Shown here in pieces: positions 10,629 through 24,500 of a stretch of DNA of 64,000 nt. The DNA comes from Glandiceps talaboti (lineage: Eukaryota; Hemichordata; Enteropneusta; Spengelidae). The stretch is from the NCBI RefSeq assembly GCF_964340395.1, contig NC_135558.1:6958501-7022500 (forward strand). Reading direction: 5' to 3'. Every line of letters begins with the position of its first letter. The stretch's first letter is position 1. The notes under the pieces are model-generated. The model had not been told where the DNA came from. It worked only from the letters and a program-made list of their open reading frames with translations, and ran no database searches. The position numbers and the translations under genes were made by a program.

Positions 10629-11440
10629 ATCATGGCTCTGTTATCAAGATACATCCATGGATAGATTATCACTGTTCTTCACAGTATCCTGTTGTTAAGA
10701 TAACCTGTTTGAATAGGGCATCCTCGGAACGCCAGTCTTACGTACATGTGCGTGATACCATAATGTGTTGTAAACATCTACTAATTGGACTTATGGCCAT
10801 GGTCACCATTAATAGTCAGATAATGAGTAATCAAGAAATCAGACAGACAGTCAGTGGAAATAATAGCTATGATACTTAAAATTCTATTTGAAATGTAGAC
10901 AAAAACAAGAAAATAATATAAGAATTCGGGAAATCATGGAAAAAAATGTTTATGCCTCCTGCCCCCTGTGATAAACCCATAGCTAATCCTTTGCTTACTT
11001 TATGTTCATTCACATGATACTGTGTCAGGGAACATACTACAAGGGGTAAGTGTACTTATCATAGAATGGGGTGAGCCTAAAAAAAAGTGAAGCTTAAAGG
11101 AGGGCTGTGAATATTTTTTGTATGTGTGAAGTATACAGGAGCAGTTGTTTACTTTGTACATTTGCAAGAAAAGAAAATTTTTTGTCTTCATCACAACACT
11201 ACACTTCAGTTTTTACCTACTATATATTTAGTCCTCATGAAGGGGGACTATTACAGTGGACTCTGTCTGACCATCTGTACGGCCACTGTGCTAAAATCAA
11301 ATACGGCAAGCCCAAATATGTCTAGCAACAAAGATTATATCCATAGCAACAGCTTAATGACTATTTACCATTACTAATGTACTTTGTTGCTTTATACAAT
11401 TTTTTTTTTGGAAAGCAAGACATAACTAGATGAGTGCGTA
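10629..11440 (+). other. FMO 3' flank, nothing further recognised
   Basis: Probable 3' UTR and convergent intergenic space. No canonical AATAAA was found close to the stop. A variant AAAATAATA lies near 10911. No other feature seen. Confidence 0.35.
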
Positions 11441-12835
11441 TAAATTGAATTTTCTTTATTTCTTAGCATTAACTGTTGCTATTCGTTAAACATAGCACCA
11501 ATTCAACATTTTTTGACAAAGTGTTAAACATTGTACAAGGGGCAATGAATACAATGCGCAATCCACTCCATCATAGCGTACTATAAACATGATAAATACT
11601 CCTTGTAAAGACTTCATTTTGTACTTTACTGCACATTCTCAGAATGAGAACAATCTGAGGTGGTCAAAGGTCAGAGTTCAAGTTCAAGTGTCAACAATCA
11701 TGGATGACAACATCGCATAGTTTAGTCCATTGTCAAGTAAGAACGCTATTGAAATTGCTGCATAGACAGTAGTATTGGTGTACTTAGACTAAATCTTCAT
11801 TAATTGGCTCCAGTGTCAATTCTTACTAACTTTAATATCAAACAAAAAAACATAAATTTGGCAATTTAAAACATTGGAGACCAAATATTGTAATATTTTG
11901 AATCATTTGAATTGTCAATGGGATGTCAGAATGCCAATATATTGATGCAGCTAGATGGAATGGAACACATCAATATTGTCATCCATAAATTATTTTTGTC
12001 GCAACATTTCTCTCTGAAATCAATCAAATGTCTAAAATTATAATATATAATATAAAAAAAGTCTTGTCTTTATGACCACATCACCTTCAACATTAAAGAT
12101 TAGTGGATATAAGACTCGACAAAAAGTAAGTGCCCAATATAGTAGTGGTATATAAAACCAGTAAAAACAAAAGAAACATCCTAACTAACTGGTGAGGGCA
12201 GTAGACAAGTATACTCGGATGTCTGCAAGGTGTTAAAATTTTCAAGGGATCACAACAACCCCATTGAGAGTCAGATGGAATGAAATGAAGCAAAATATGA
12301 GATACACTGTAACTTTATAATCTATTGGTGAAGGTAGTTAAGAGAATAAATAGCACTAACTCTAGGCCTCTGTGCCCCGAAGTCAATAAAACACTGACTG
12401 TACAGTACACAATAAAACCATGTGTAAAGAATAGAGATCATAATCTCAACAAGATTTTTTAGACTTGACATATATATATACATATGTAACAATGGTCTTC
12501 CTTTGTATTATTCTGGTGATAAACTTTTAATTTTTAGAATTTTGGACCAGTAAAAATATTTTTGATAACATACAATTGATGAGAACAATACATACAACAG
12601 TAGAACAAGAAAGTAAACTTAACGTGAAAACAAAACGAAGGTGTACATACAAGTCTTGATATCACAACCAGCCTCTAAAACACAATATCATGTTATTTAC
12701 ATAACAAGGTTGTCTAACGCCCAGGACAAAACTTTGAAGGATTGATTGTCCAGTGGTTTGCACACTTCAAGGTAATCAAGAGTATTACTCTGCTCCCAAG
12801 CGTCATTCAGTAAGCCAGGACTGTACAACTTTATG

Positions 12836-12959
12836 ACAGGGGTGGCTGACAAGGTACAGAGGGACACAATGGCAATCATTGTTTTGCCAGCAAAGAAAAG
12901 AAACCATGCAGTAACAAGTAGTGATTACAGTTGTGTCCCTCAGTAGTTGGCCACCCCTT
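12836..12959. mobile_element. Small foldback element
   Basis: AGGGGTGGCTGAC followed by GAGGGACACAA is mirrored by TTGTGTCCCTC followed by TAGTTGGCCACCCCT. The arms are about 40 bp around a 40-bp loop. No ORF. Confidence 0.5.
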
Positions 12960-12989
12960 ACTTGTATAATTGTAAAGTCCACAGCCAAG

Positions 12990-13157
<168 letters not shown>

Positions 13158-13696
13158 TAGACTAAAACTCTTGATTCCAAACCAAGTGACAAGCTGTTTG
13201 ATAAATACACTGAAATTTGGTTGACTCTTATAATATTATTGCACCAATATTTTATCTGCATTACACAGACTTGATTTTTTGAGATTGAATGCCCTGGTTT
13301 TTTAACAATGAAATTTTGAGATTCAATATTGACTATATTAATGTATAAGAGCACAATTCATCATCTGACTGAGGTCAAAGGTTAATTCATCATGTGCCCG
13401 AGGTCAGAGAGGTCAAAATATATATATACACTATATCACATTAAAAAGAAATTCAGACATCAATTCACTTCTCGACAGTTGTACCTACAAATCGTTCCTA
13501 AATTAGTCATAATAATGAGGAAAGGGAAACGTAATGTAGAAAAATATGAGTTTTTAAATAAACATTTGGTGGGAATTGATTGATACTGAAAATGTTTGGT
13601 CATCTGATGACTTGAGATCAAAAGAAAAACAGAAACGTAAATATAACAAAACAGTGCTGTATTGCCTTTAGTGGTAATAATTAAGTAAGAACCTGG

Positions 13697-14107
13697 TCAG
13701 AACAGATGCCCTGCTTTTTCCCTCCTACTGTGGGATCCTTTGCGATGTTTGTTTGAGGGTGGAAATGAGACATTGCGATGAATTTTGCCACTCTCTGCAG
13801 TTCCAATGGATTCATATAAAGTCTCAATGCGATCAAAGGTTTCTGCTCTTTTAATTTTTGGAATGCTTTTTCCATTGCACAATTTTGGGTGTGTGTGACT
13901 GCCCTCTACAGCTGGATGTCGGTGAGCACTGCCACTGAAGATAAGCCCAGCACTGGAAATATTTGTTCTTGATTGGTTGCTGACATGGGCATCATGAGAG
14001 TTCGTATTGTCAAGGCAACTAGATGATGCTGATCCAAACCTACTTCTACCTTTCACTTTTGACTTGTATTTTTTGATATGGACTTTAACATCCTCTTTCT
14101 CTCCCGT
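13697..14107 (-). CDS. SUCO: SUCO exon 18 (last; cytosolic or lumenal tail)
   Basis: Starts phase 0 after TTCTTGACAG and encodes residues 1107-1242, ending RREKAGHLF and TGA. It is basic and Ser/Asn/His-rich. Its start ([18 protein letters not shown]) resembles the Lys-rich EKKKKRCKYK region of the human protein. Confidence 0.9.
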   Translation of the reverse strand, partial: TGEKEDVKVHIKKYKSKVKGRSRFGSASSSCLDNTNSHDAHVSNQSRTNISSAGLIFSGSAHRHPAVEGSHTHPKLCNGKSIPKIKRAETFDRIETLYESIGTAESGKIHRNVSFPPSNKHRKGSHSRREKAGHLF

Positions 14108-15470
14108 CTGTCAAGAAAATAACACAAATTCCATTATAATAAAAAAAATTTAAAATTTAAAAAAATTAAGAATAACACAAATTGCATTATATTGTGTTAT
14201 GTCCATATTGAGAATAAGAAATGTTGACAGCATATTGAATAAGAAAACTCAATTTTACATGACACACACACATAGCTATGTTCGCCTTTACAGCAGGCTA
14301 GATGGTTAACCTTGCAAGCATTCTCACCTTACAGCCTGTGAAGTCAGTAATGAAAACTTAGCAATTTTCATTGATACCATACTAAGAAGCTGATTGGCTG
14401 AATTACTCATTCACTGATAAGTGTATGATAAGTTAGACTTACCCCTTGTAGTACATTCATTAATGGTTTGGTAGGTTCAATAATAAGTAAACTGCTATAG
14501 TCTCCTAAAATACAAACACATAAATATCAATTAAAATCTCCTGCCATACTATTAGAATATCATATATTGTAGCAATAAATTTGTTCGTTGAGTACGATGA
14601 GTCTATTATGATAGTGTGATATGTTGGGTTCATATTTCACAGTTTTGGGGTCAATGTATCAGTTGAATTGGGGGCACACTTTGCAAGCTACTGATTGCCA
14701 GCCTGTGTGTGTGTGTGTGTCTGTGTGTGTGTGTGTCTGTGTGTGTGTCTGTGTGTGTGTCTGTGTGTGTGTGTCTGTGTGAGGGAGAGAGAGAGGGGGA
14801 AGGAGTGACGGAGGAAGGAAAGAGGGAGGGAGACAGATGGAGAGGAGGAAGGGAGAGACATAGAGGAGGGGAAGAGTGAGAGGGAGAGACAGGGAGGGAG
14901 GAGCGAGAGCAAGAGACGGGAAGAGAGGGGAGGGAGGGAGAGAGAGGGGGAGGAGGGAGAGGCAGGGAGGAAGGAGAGACAGAGGGAAGAGAGAGTTAGA
15001 GGGAGGGAAGGGAGGAGAGGAATGTGAGAGAGGGGGGAGAGAGAATGAGAGGGAGGAAGAGAGAGAGACTCACCCTTTATTTGAATATTTTCATCATCTT
15101 GATGTCTCTTTATAACATCATCCATTTCTAACTTTTTATGATTAATTGTACCATCTGCAGAGTTGCGTCGTTTGATTTTCTTTTTAGTTTTAGTCTTAGG
15201 TGGTGTATTAGTTACAACTGAGGGTTGATTGATGACAAGTGGCGTAAGTCTGGCATGTCGTGACGTACAGAATAGGAAGAGGAAACTAATAATTAATACT
15301 TCTATCAGCATCAGGAAGAAATGTCTCTCGATCATCTGAAAAGAGGAAAAATAGAGAAATCTATCAACCAATTAGATTAGAGTAGATATTTATATCAACT
15401 ATTGTGTTCTTACATTTATCCATACAATTGAAATAACTTACACATACACACACACTCAAGCATTTAAGCA

Positions 15471-15556
<86 letters not shown>

Positions 15557-18500
15557 GATCAAGACAATTTTCCTTCTCTCTTCATCCCTTGCTTGAGAAT
15601 ATCATAAAGGACATACAATATACATGGCATTAGATTGTCACATGCTTTGTATGGCAACAAACCACATAAAGATATTTGTGTATATGCATGCCATTCTCTC
15701 ACTATCATTCACTCATCATTCATTCATTCATTCATTCATTCATTCACTCATCATTCATTCATTCATTCATTCATTCACTCATCATTCATTCATTCATTCA
15801 TTCATTCATTCATTCACTCATCATTCATTCATTCATTCATTCATTCATTCATTCATTCATTCATTCATTCATTCATTCATGCATGCATGCATGTATCTAT
15901 GTATGTATGTAAGCTAGTGTGTGTGCAAATAATCTTCCTACATATGTTTGACACGTCCTGGGTCAAACAAACCATTAGCACATGTAAAGATATTGCAATG
16001 AAATGTAAGTTTTTCTACAGTACTAGAAATAACATTTCTGTTTGTAAAAGTGGCCATACCTGACTCTGTTTGACAGTTATTTCTTCTGAGACATTCTGGA
16101 GTATATTGGTAAGACGTACCACATGTTCTTCAAGGCTACTAATGGCTTCTTCTTGTTTTTGATCCTAATATAAATCAATGGAAATCAGGTCAAATAAATC
16201 CAGCCGACCTAATTCTAATAATCAACGTTACAGTCAATCTCATGTTTATCATTAACTGAGTGAGTTATTGCCACTTACTATGTGAAATAAATATTTGAAG
16301 TCAATGAATGACTGCAAGAAAGTACTCTATCTAGAGCTTTTGTTGCAAACAACAGTAAGACTACCAGGACTATAAGTATGGACTTGTTAAAATTGAATGG
16401 TACTTCAGTTACAAGCTATTTTTTGGGCAAATAAAGTAAATTTACAGTGAAGACAGAACTATTTAATCATGAGATTTTAATATTTTAACTTGGTAAATGC
16501 TAGAATAATAACGAAGTGTTACAGTGGCCATACTGATCAGAAGAGGTATAGATTCCAATATGTCAAATTGGTAAACGCCATGTAACAACTGGGTGCACAG
16601 TGCCCATACTGATCAGAAGAGGGAGTGTAATTTGGATTTTAAGTAATCATCAACTTTCCAGTTTAAACACCTACATACATAAATATAATGGGAAGCAATG
16701 AATACAATCATGTGAAGACTGGACATGAACCCAAACTAGGAAGAAACTTGTCTGTGACATGACATGACATGACATAGTGATTACTTCCTGTGTGTACAAT
16801 ACTGGTATTCGTTATTTTCACTGTTCAAAGTATGTTTGGTAGGATTGTTGGTTGCATGTAGTTTGCATGTTTACCTTGCTTTCCGCTTCTTTAGATGTCT
16901 CTGTTAATTTACTAATAGTTTTGTTGAAGGTTTTCTGCAGTTCTTCCATCTGTTTACGATACCTGCACAAAACAACACAACAAACACATGAATGCATCAC
17001 ATTCCATTTAACTACATGTACTTATTGATGAGGAGATACATTTACATGGTAATGTCCAAACCATAGACCCTACATGAAGTGTATGATAATGTCCAAACTC
17101 AATTGTCACATTAATCATACTACACCCATGCACTGTAAACTTTACCTTTATTTGAATCTAAGGAAGTGAGAATCTAAACTATTGTTGATACATCTTGGCA
17201 TATATATTTATGTACAATATATTTGGTTGTTAACGCAATGCAATTTTCAATTGGTTCTTTGACACCCCTTGTTTTTTAATCGGCAATTGTGCCCCTGCAT
17301 GAAAATACTAATGAAACTGTCAGTCACAAAAACAGATATACAATATATATAATGAAATTTTACCATTGACTGAGTTTATACAACTAACAAGATATTGTAC
17401 TTACTTTTGACTGAGTTTATACAACTAACAAGATATTGTACTCACTTTAGACTGAGTTTATACAACTTACAAGATATTGTACTTACTTTTGACTGAGTTT
17501 ATACAACTTACAAGATATTGTACTTACTTTTGACTGAGTTTATACAACTAACAAGATATTGTACTTACTTTTGACTGAGTTTATACAACTAACAAGATAT
17601 TGTACTTACTTTTGACTGAGTTTATACAACTAACAAGATATTGTACTTACTTTTGACTGAGTTCTTGAAGGTACTGTTGACTTAAAGACATATTATACTC
17701 CAAATCTTTAATGCGATTATTGAGTCTCATGAATATTGATTCTTTATTTGCAGGAACTGAAGACCCACTGGTTCCTATAGATTGCTCTGTTTGTCCACTG
17801 TCTATCTCTTTCACCTCTTTCTCAGTATGTAAATCAGTTGTCTTGGCAACAGGCTCTGCTTTAGAAGCTGTGTTTTCATTGGTGGATTGTATTGCATTAT
17901 TGTTGTCCTGTGTACTGGCTGCTTCAGTCTTTTCAACAGTAAGTGAAGGTGTTGGGGTGATCTGTGTATGTTCAGCTATTGTGGTGGCAGTGACTGTGTT
18001 TTCAACATTCAATGAAGTTGTTTCTTTGATTTCAGGAGTTGCTATGGTTACATGGTCAAGCGGTTTTGTCTCACTTGACTTGATATGCATTTCAGATTTT
18101 GTTGTAACTGGCACAAAAGGTTCAACTTGATCTAATTTACTCTTTGTTATCTCAGTTTGATCAGTTTTTAAACCAATATTTTCTGGTGAATCAGTTTTCA
18201 ATTTCTGTTCTGTATCAGTTTTAGGCATGTCAGTAGTTATTTTGATTTCTCGAGTTACTTCGCTGCCCTCTACGGCCACACCTTGAATGCTGTCCTTGCC
18301 ATTGGGTGAGGGCGCTGTCTTTATATTTCCCTGTTTGTTACCCGTGTCAGTAGGCTGTTTGTCCATGGTGTTACTACTTAGAGGCACACTTTCCGATGAT
18401 TTAATATCAGTAGTTCTTTTGCTTTCCATTTTTGAAGATATATGTATGGTGGAGACACTATCTTTGATAGCATCCTCTTTTGTTTTATCACTTTCAACAT

Positions 18501-21500
18501 CCACAGTCTTCTCTTCGTCTTTTCCTTCTTCTTTCTCACTCTTTTTCGTTCTGTCTTTCTCTTTTGAGCTACTAGTTCTCTGTGTTTGTGGAGTTGGCGT
18601 TTTAACGGTGAAATATTTACATGTAATTGGTTGAAATGCTTTCATGTATTTGACATAATTACAAACAGGGAAGTATTCACTATAGTCACATTTCTGACAG
18701 TAAGTACATTGATCACATAGATCATACAGTGTCTCTTTCCATGTCAAGTTTTTCTTGTCATTACTATTAATTTTTGGAATTGCTGTATCTTTATCAAAAT
18801 TTTCCATATCCACAGCTACACATCCTTTATCTTCCGGTGGTTTCTGAGTTGTAATATTGCTGTCAATCAAACAGAAATGATACAATATAACCCAATTGTA
18901 ATATTGCTGTCAATCAAACAGAAATGATACAATGTAACTCAATTGTAATATTGCTGTCAATCAAACAGAAATGATACAATGTAACTCAATTGTAATATTG
19001 CTGTCAATCAAACAGAAATGATACAATGTAACCCAATTGTAATATTGCTGTCAATCAAACAGAAATGATACAATGTAACCCAATTGTAATATTGCTGTCA
19101 ATCAAACAGAAATGATACAATGTAACTCAATTGTAATATTGCTGTCAATCAAACAGAAATGATACAATGTAACTCAATTGTAATATTGCTGTCAATCAAA
19201 CAGAAATGATACAATGTAACCCAATTCTAATATTGCTGTCAATCAAACAGAAGTCATACATATAAACAGATTATACAATAACGAATTTGATTCAAAACAG
19301 AGCATGCTCAGATACAAGGACTAGGGGATTGTGGGAATGCTTGCAGTTGCTATTACATGTGATCTGGGATGCTCAGAGGGATAGCCTTACTGGAGGGGTC
19401 TGGGTAAACAAGTCTAGATTATTTGTAGCTGTAGTAATACCTAATCTGGGATGATCAGAAGGATAGCCTTCCTGCAAGGGTCTGGGTAACCATGACTACC
19501 CATAGTTACCAACATGTTATCATTTTTTTCACTACAATAATTTATTGATGGTATCAGTTGTACAACAGTCCCACAATGCAGTTGGCAACACCAGTAAAGA
19601 TGGCAGGTTTGCAAGTTTCCTCATTGTCGTAAACAACAGCCTCTTTTACGACACCATCCAAGACTCATCGTGTCACAGAAGAAATATCAGCTCTTATTTG
19701 CGAGAATGAGTTTCCAATATATATTCTACACCACAACATTTTATGTAAGACACATTTTCAACTACAGAATGAAAAATACAATAAATGTTACCATATCTTT
19801 TGTAATCATTTTGATAATCAAGAACTCAGTCTTTGGACACTAGTTGCAAACAAAATATTCAAAGAATTATCTCATAGGGATGTGACTTTAAAATCTTGAG
19901 AACTTTGAAAATAAAAGAATTGAGAGAGTAATCAACTTACGGATCTTCTTCTGGTAGACATGGTCTTAATTCATGTAAATTGTCATCAGAGTCTGTGTAA
20001 AAAGAAGGATAGGTATAAATATTACCATAAATATGTAGTTGAAATTTGACTTTGTTGTGACTTGTCAGCTGTCACTTTTAGACTATATGTTTGTCACTGT
20101 TGAATACTGGTGTATTGTTTGTATACTGCGATCAGTTGTGTATGTATGTATGTATGTATGTATGTATGTATGTATGTATGTATGTATGTATGTATGTATG
20201 TATGTATGTATGTATGTATGTATGTATGTATGTATGTGTGTGTGTCTCTCTCTCTGTGTGTGTGTGTGTATGTATGTGTGTGTATGTGTGTATATGTATG
20301 TGTGTATGTATGTATGTATGTGTGTGTGTATGTATGTGTGTGCGTGTGTGTGTGTGTGTGCACGCATGTGTTACTACATGACTACACTCACGTGTGTCTG
20401 TGTGTGTGCATGTGTGAGTCCATACCACATTGCATCTACCATAGACATGATAGATCTGCAAGCATAGAATAGTAACAGAATTACCAGTCTCAACAAAGTA
20501 GGATATATAACTCTAACCTGTACTACAAACTTCAATATTCTAAAATCACAGCATGTATTCATCTCTGTGACTATTTCATTGCTTCAAAAACAATATGCCA
20601 TCAATAGTACATTGAGTTACATAAACTGAACTATGTCTGACATTCTCCATCCGGTACAAGTCGCAAAGCCACAGATTTCCAAGAAAATTTTATCTTAATA
20701 TTTCAGGTTTGTTACCTCTTGTATTTCCTGGCAGGCAAAAGTTCAAGTCAGGGGGTTATTCTTTTTTACATCCCAATGGAATGTTATTGATTATTGCAAA
20801 CTTGTGAGTCTTCTGTAGTAAAGCTCACTATAGTATAAGCAATGATCACTTATCACCTGACAAATGCTGACAATCTCAATTAATGTCTGTAGATAACTTA
20901 CCAACACATGCCGTGGGTTTGGTAGAGTCGTCAGACCCTGTAAACACTTTGGCTGCATGCTTGACAATGTTATTGACAGCATCTGCTATGGCACCTGCTA
21001 TAAGATTAGTTTTTTTAAGACCTTCACCTGCTATTAGGTCATCATCTGTCAAAAGATCTGAAAAAAAAATTATATCAACTGTTATTTATTTCATTTTGTT
21101 TCCATTGAAAGCATAATTTTTTTTGTATATATATTATAACTCACAATGACCTTCTATTGAACCTCTAAGCCTGTCTCAAGCTGTGCCAAAACTACCAACA
21201 AACAGCCAGTTTCTCTATTGATCACAGGTCTAATCTTTCACTCCCTGGTGTTTAATTGTAAACAAATTGTTGATAAGGACAAGGCTGGCTTGTCCACTAC
21301 ACATATGACATATGACATACATACATCCAGGCAGTAAACTTGAAGTGTCTGATGCATACATTAATACAATTACAAGTGTGTCATGTAATATGTGTAGTCC
21401 ACCACCCAGCCTTGTCCTTATCAACAATTTGTTTACAATTAAATACCTGGGAGTGAAAGATTACAATTGTGATAAATATGAAAAGTCACTTTTAGTAGGT

Positions 21501-24500
21501 AGTTTTAGCACAGCGTGAGATAGGCTTTGAGCTACATTTGATAGAATTTCGTTGTACTTTCAGCTATACTTCAATGATTGTTTGAGTGTAATCACTGTCA
21601 AAGACAACTAAACATCTTCCATTATACTAATATGATCACTCTGTTGTTATCAATCATCTACAGCCTGCAGGAATGTAGAACATTTAGTGACAGAGGGAAA
21701 AATGTTTGGATAGGTGAAATTTTGCATGCAAATCATGCAGTGACTGCTCTGCATTCGCAGCAGTTGGGATTCCCTTTCTATAGTTAGGACATGTCTCAGC
21801 CGAAGATTTATCACTGACAGTTATTTTTCCACCTTCCGACTCTTAACTACATCCTTCATAGTTCTCTGTGCCACTGATGCCAAGGTAGATTTATATTACT
21901 AAGTTCCTAGTATTTTGAAATGTTTGCCAACAGCTTGTTACGTTGATTCCCACTTCTACCACTGTCTTTTCATTACCAAAGAGCTCTCTGACCCTTTAGT
22001 TCTCTGGCTTCCTAGTGATAGTGATTTTTTACAAGAGACTCCTAACTAAGTCATTTTAAGTCTCTAACCTCCATCCAAATTCTCTTCAGTACCACTAGAA
22101 CTCTCAGAGTCCCGAATTATTTCTTCTTCCATACTTGTTCCAAAAACTCTGTATAGTCACAAAAAAAGAAGAAAAGAATTGTAAATATGAGAACAGTGAA
22201 AGGTTTGTAGAATTCTGATACATATGACAGAAAATGAATACTTGGCCAACATTCTTTAAATAATTGTCCAACAGTGTTGCAGAGTTGGCTTGTATTACAA
22301 TGATTTACTGCCCGCAATGTCTCCAACACAGTGCGCTCTAGAGATGGCATGTATTACACTGATTACTGCCCTCAACGACATCAAAATAATTTCTTTCTTC
22401 TTTATATGGACTGCATACTGACTGAATATATTACTTTTCCACCTAAGTGAAATATGACACAAATAAATCCTTTCTTGTACTCTACCATGAAATTAACTGC
22501 AAATCAATAAGAGTGTAAGGTTTATGTTGTAGATGTAGACAAATAGAAGCTTTACATAGAAACTACATTGTTGATAGCATTACAGTGACGGTATCAATAA
22601 CCGGATGCTTATTTACCAATATACCCAGCTACATAGCTAGGCATACAGTGAATTTAGTCAGTAATGAAAAAGACACTTTATAAATAATAGCCAGAGTTTT
22701 ACTGGAGCATGGAGTGAGGGCATGAGTCAAGTTACAAGTGCCTTTCTATGGTATGGAAGAAACCATTTCATGCAGAGGCTGTACGCAATTGAGTATTCGA
22801 TACATATCTTTATTACCTGCTTTGCCAACATATTTCAGTAAGCTTTGGTGACAATTCTCATTTTCCAGCATGACAATCATTTAATTAAAACCCATACACC
22901 ATGAAAAAAACCAACCTTTCAAAATAATTAGTAAGTTTATCAGATGTTTATATAAACATATCACAGCAGGACAGGAGTTTAGTTTCAAAACAAAGAGTCT
23001 TGTTAATTATCAGATGAAATCTCTGTGTGGGGGAGCAATTTATCTGGCTGTTTTACTAATTAGGTGTCCGGTTATCAATGCCGTCACTGTAATATGAATC
23101 GATAATTTTTTTTAAATTAGTAACTAAACTGAAAGACTTACCGAAGTAAACTTAGAGGACAATAATGCTCAGATCCAAAAAAAGTTAACATTTCTACTTT
23201 CAAGTACTTGGTAAACATCAATTGATCCTTGATTGAGAAACTTTGTAGAGTTCGTTGATCTTTAGCATTGAATGTTCCTAATACATGCCACTCTCTACTA
23301 GGATATCTGTAACAAGGACAACAGAAACGACAACAAATTCAATAATAGCAGTCATCGTGAAAAAATGGTGAAATATAATGACAATGTTGGTAACAATAGA
23401 CAAATGAATATATTTGTAATGGTAATCTTCTGTTTTGACTCTTTAGCATTAGTAGCGTACCTTTAGCCTTGAGAACGTACCTTGAGAACGACTATCACTA
23501 CACTATTCCACTATCCTAACTGACATTTTTAATTTTTGCTAACATTCGTCAAAAATTCAAAATGTCAGTTACGATAGTGGAATAGTGTAGTGATAGTCAT
23601 TCTCAAGTCTACAGGTACAATATAGCATGAGGCAAAATTTCAGGTACTAAGAATTAAAATAATGTTCTATTTCGACTGTTTAGTAGAGGTAACATTTCAA
23701 ATCCACTTTGGACTAAAACTTTATTTCTACATACAGGCTAGCAAGCTATAAAATTAGTATGAAGTAATCAATAGGATAATTATCAAATATGTTGATTTAA
23801 ATAATCTATCTTCAAATGGCCATATGGATGATAAATTGGTATTTATTTTGGATTTTTAATTCTTTAAGACTCTACTATGTTTTCTTAGTTGAAAAAACAA
23901 TGTGAAACAGAATCAACCAAATCCTGTGTTTGTAACACAATAAATCACAAAGAGCTAAAAAGTGTGTACAAAGTTTGTTACTGTACAAACAATAACAAAT
24001 ATTTTAAAATTAATGTTTTGCAATTTTTTTGAAGGATTCAGTATATGTTATTTAACATTGTTTTTTTTTTCAGTATAAAATCATAGAGTTGTATTCAACA
24101 TTCACAACGAATACTTGTTTGTCATACATCCATATTAGCCATTTTAGACCATAAAATGTCTATTTGGAACAGAAACACCACAATTATTGTCTTAGGCAAA
24201 TGACAAATTTCCACTCACACAGTTAAAAAAAAATTTTGGTAGCAAATCCAAATTAGAAATCTGTTGACTCTGGAATCAAAAATTTTCATTTGACACTATG
24301 AACCCAGAATCCATAAACATTAATTTCTGGATTACTGTGTTGTATTTTTATTAATCCCACTGGCAATTGTGGTGTCATGAAAATAAAGCTTCAAGTATTA
24401 GTAAAAACATATTTAACAGATTATTTGGAAGCAGATGGAACAACAAATAATGTAGCAGTGTCCTAGATATGGTCTTTACACGATATTTTATTTATGTTAT

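Noticed and set aside
17647-17650. Possibility that the exon 13 donor should be one of the downstream copies
   Set aside because: Reading past 17651 gives AAG TAA immediately, whereas splicing at 17650 joins exactly to YRKQMEE in exon 14, matching the human protein.
17362-19262. CRISPR-like regular spacing of the 41- and 47-bp repeats
   Set aside because: The units are contiguous with no unique spacers, in a eukaryotic intron. They are tandem repeats, not a CRISPR array.
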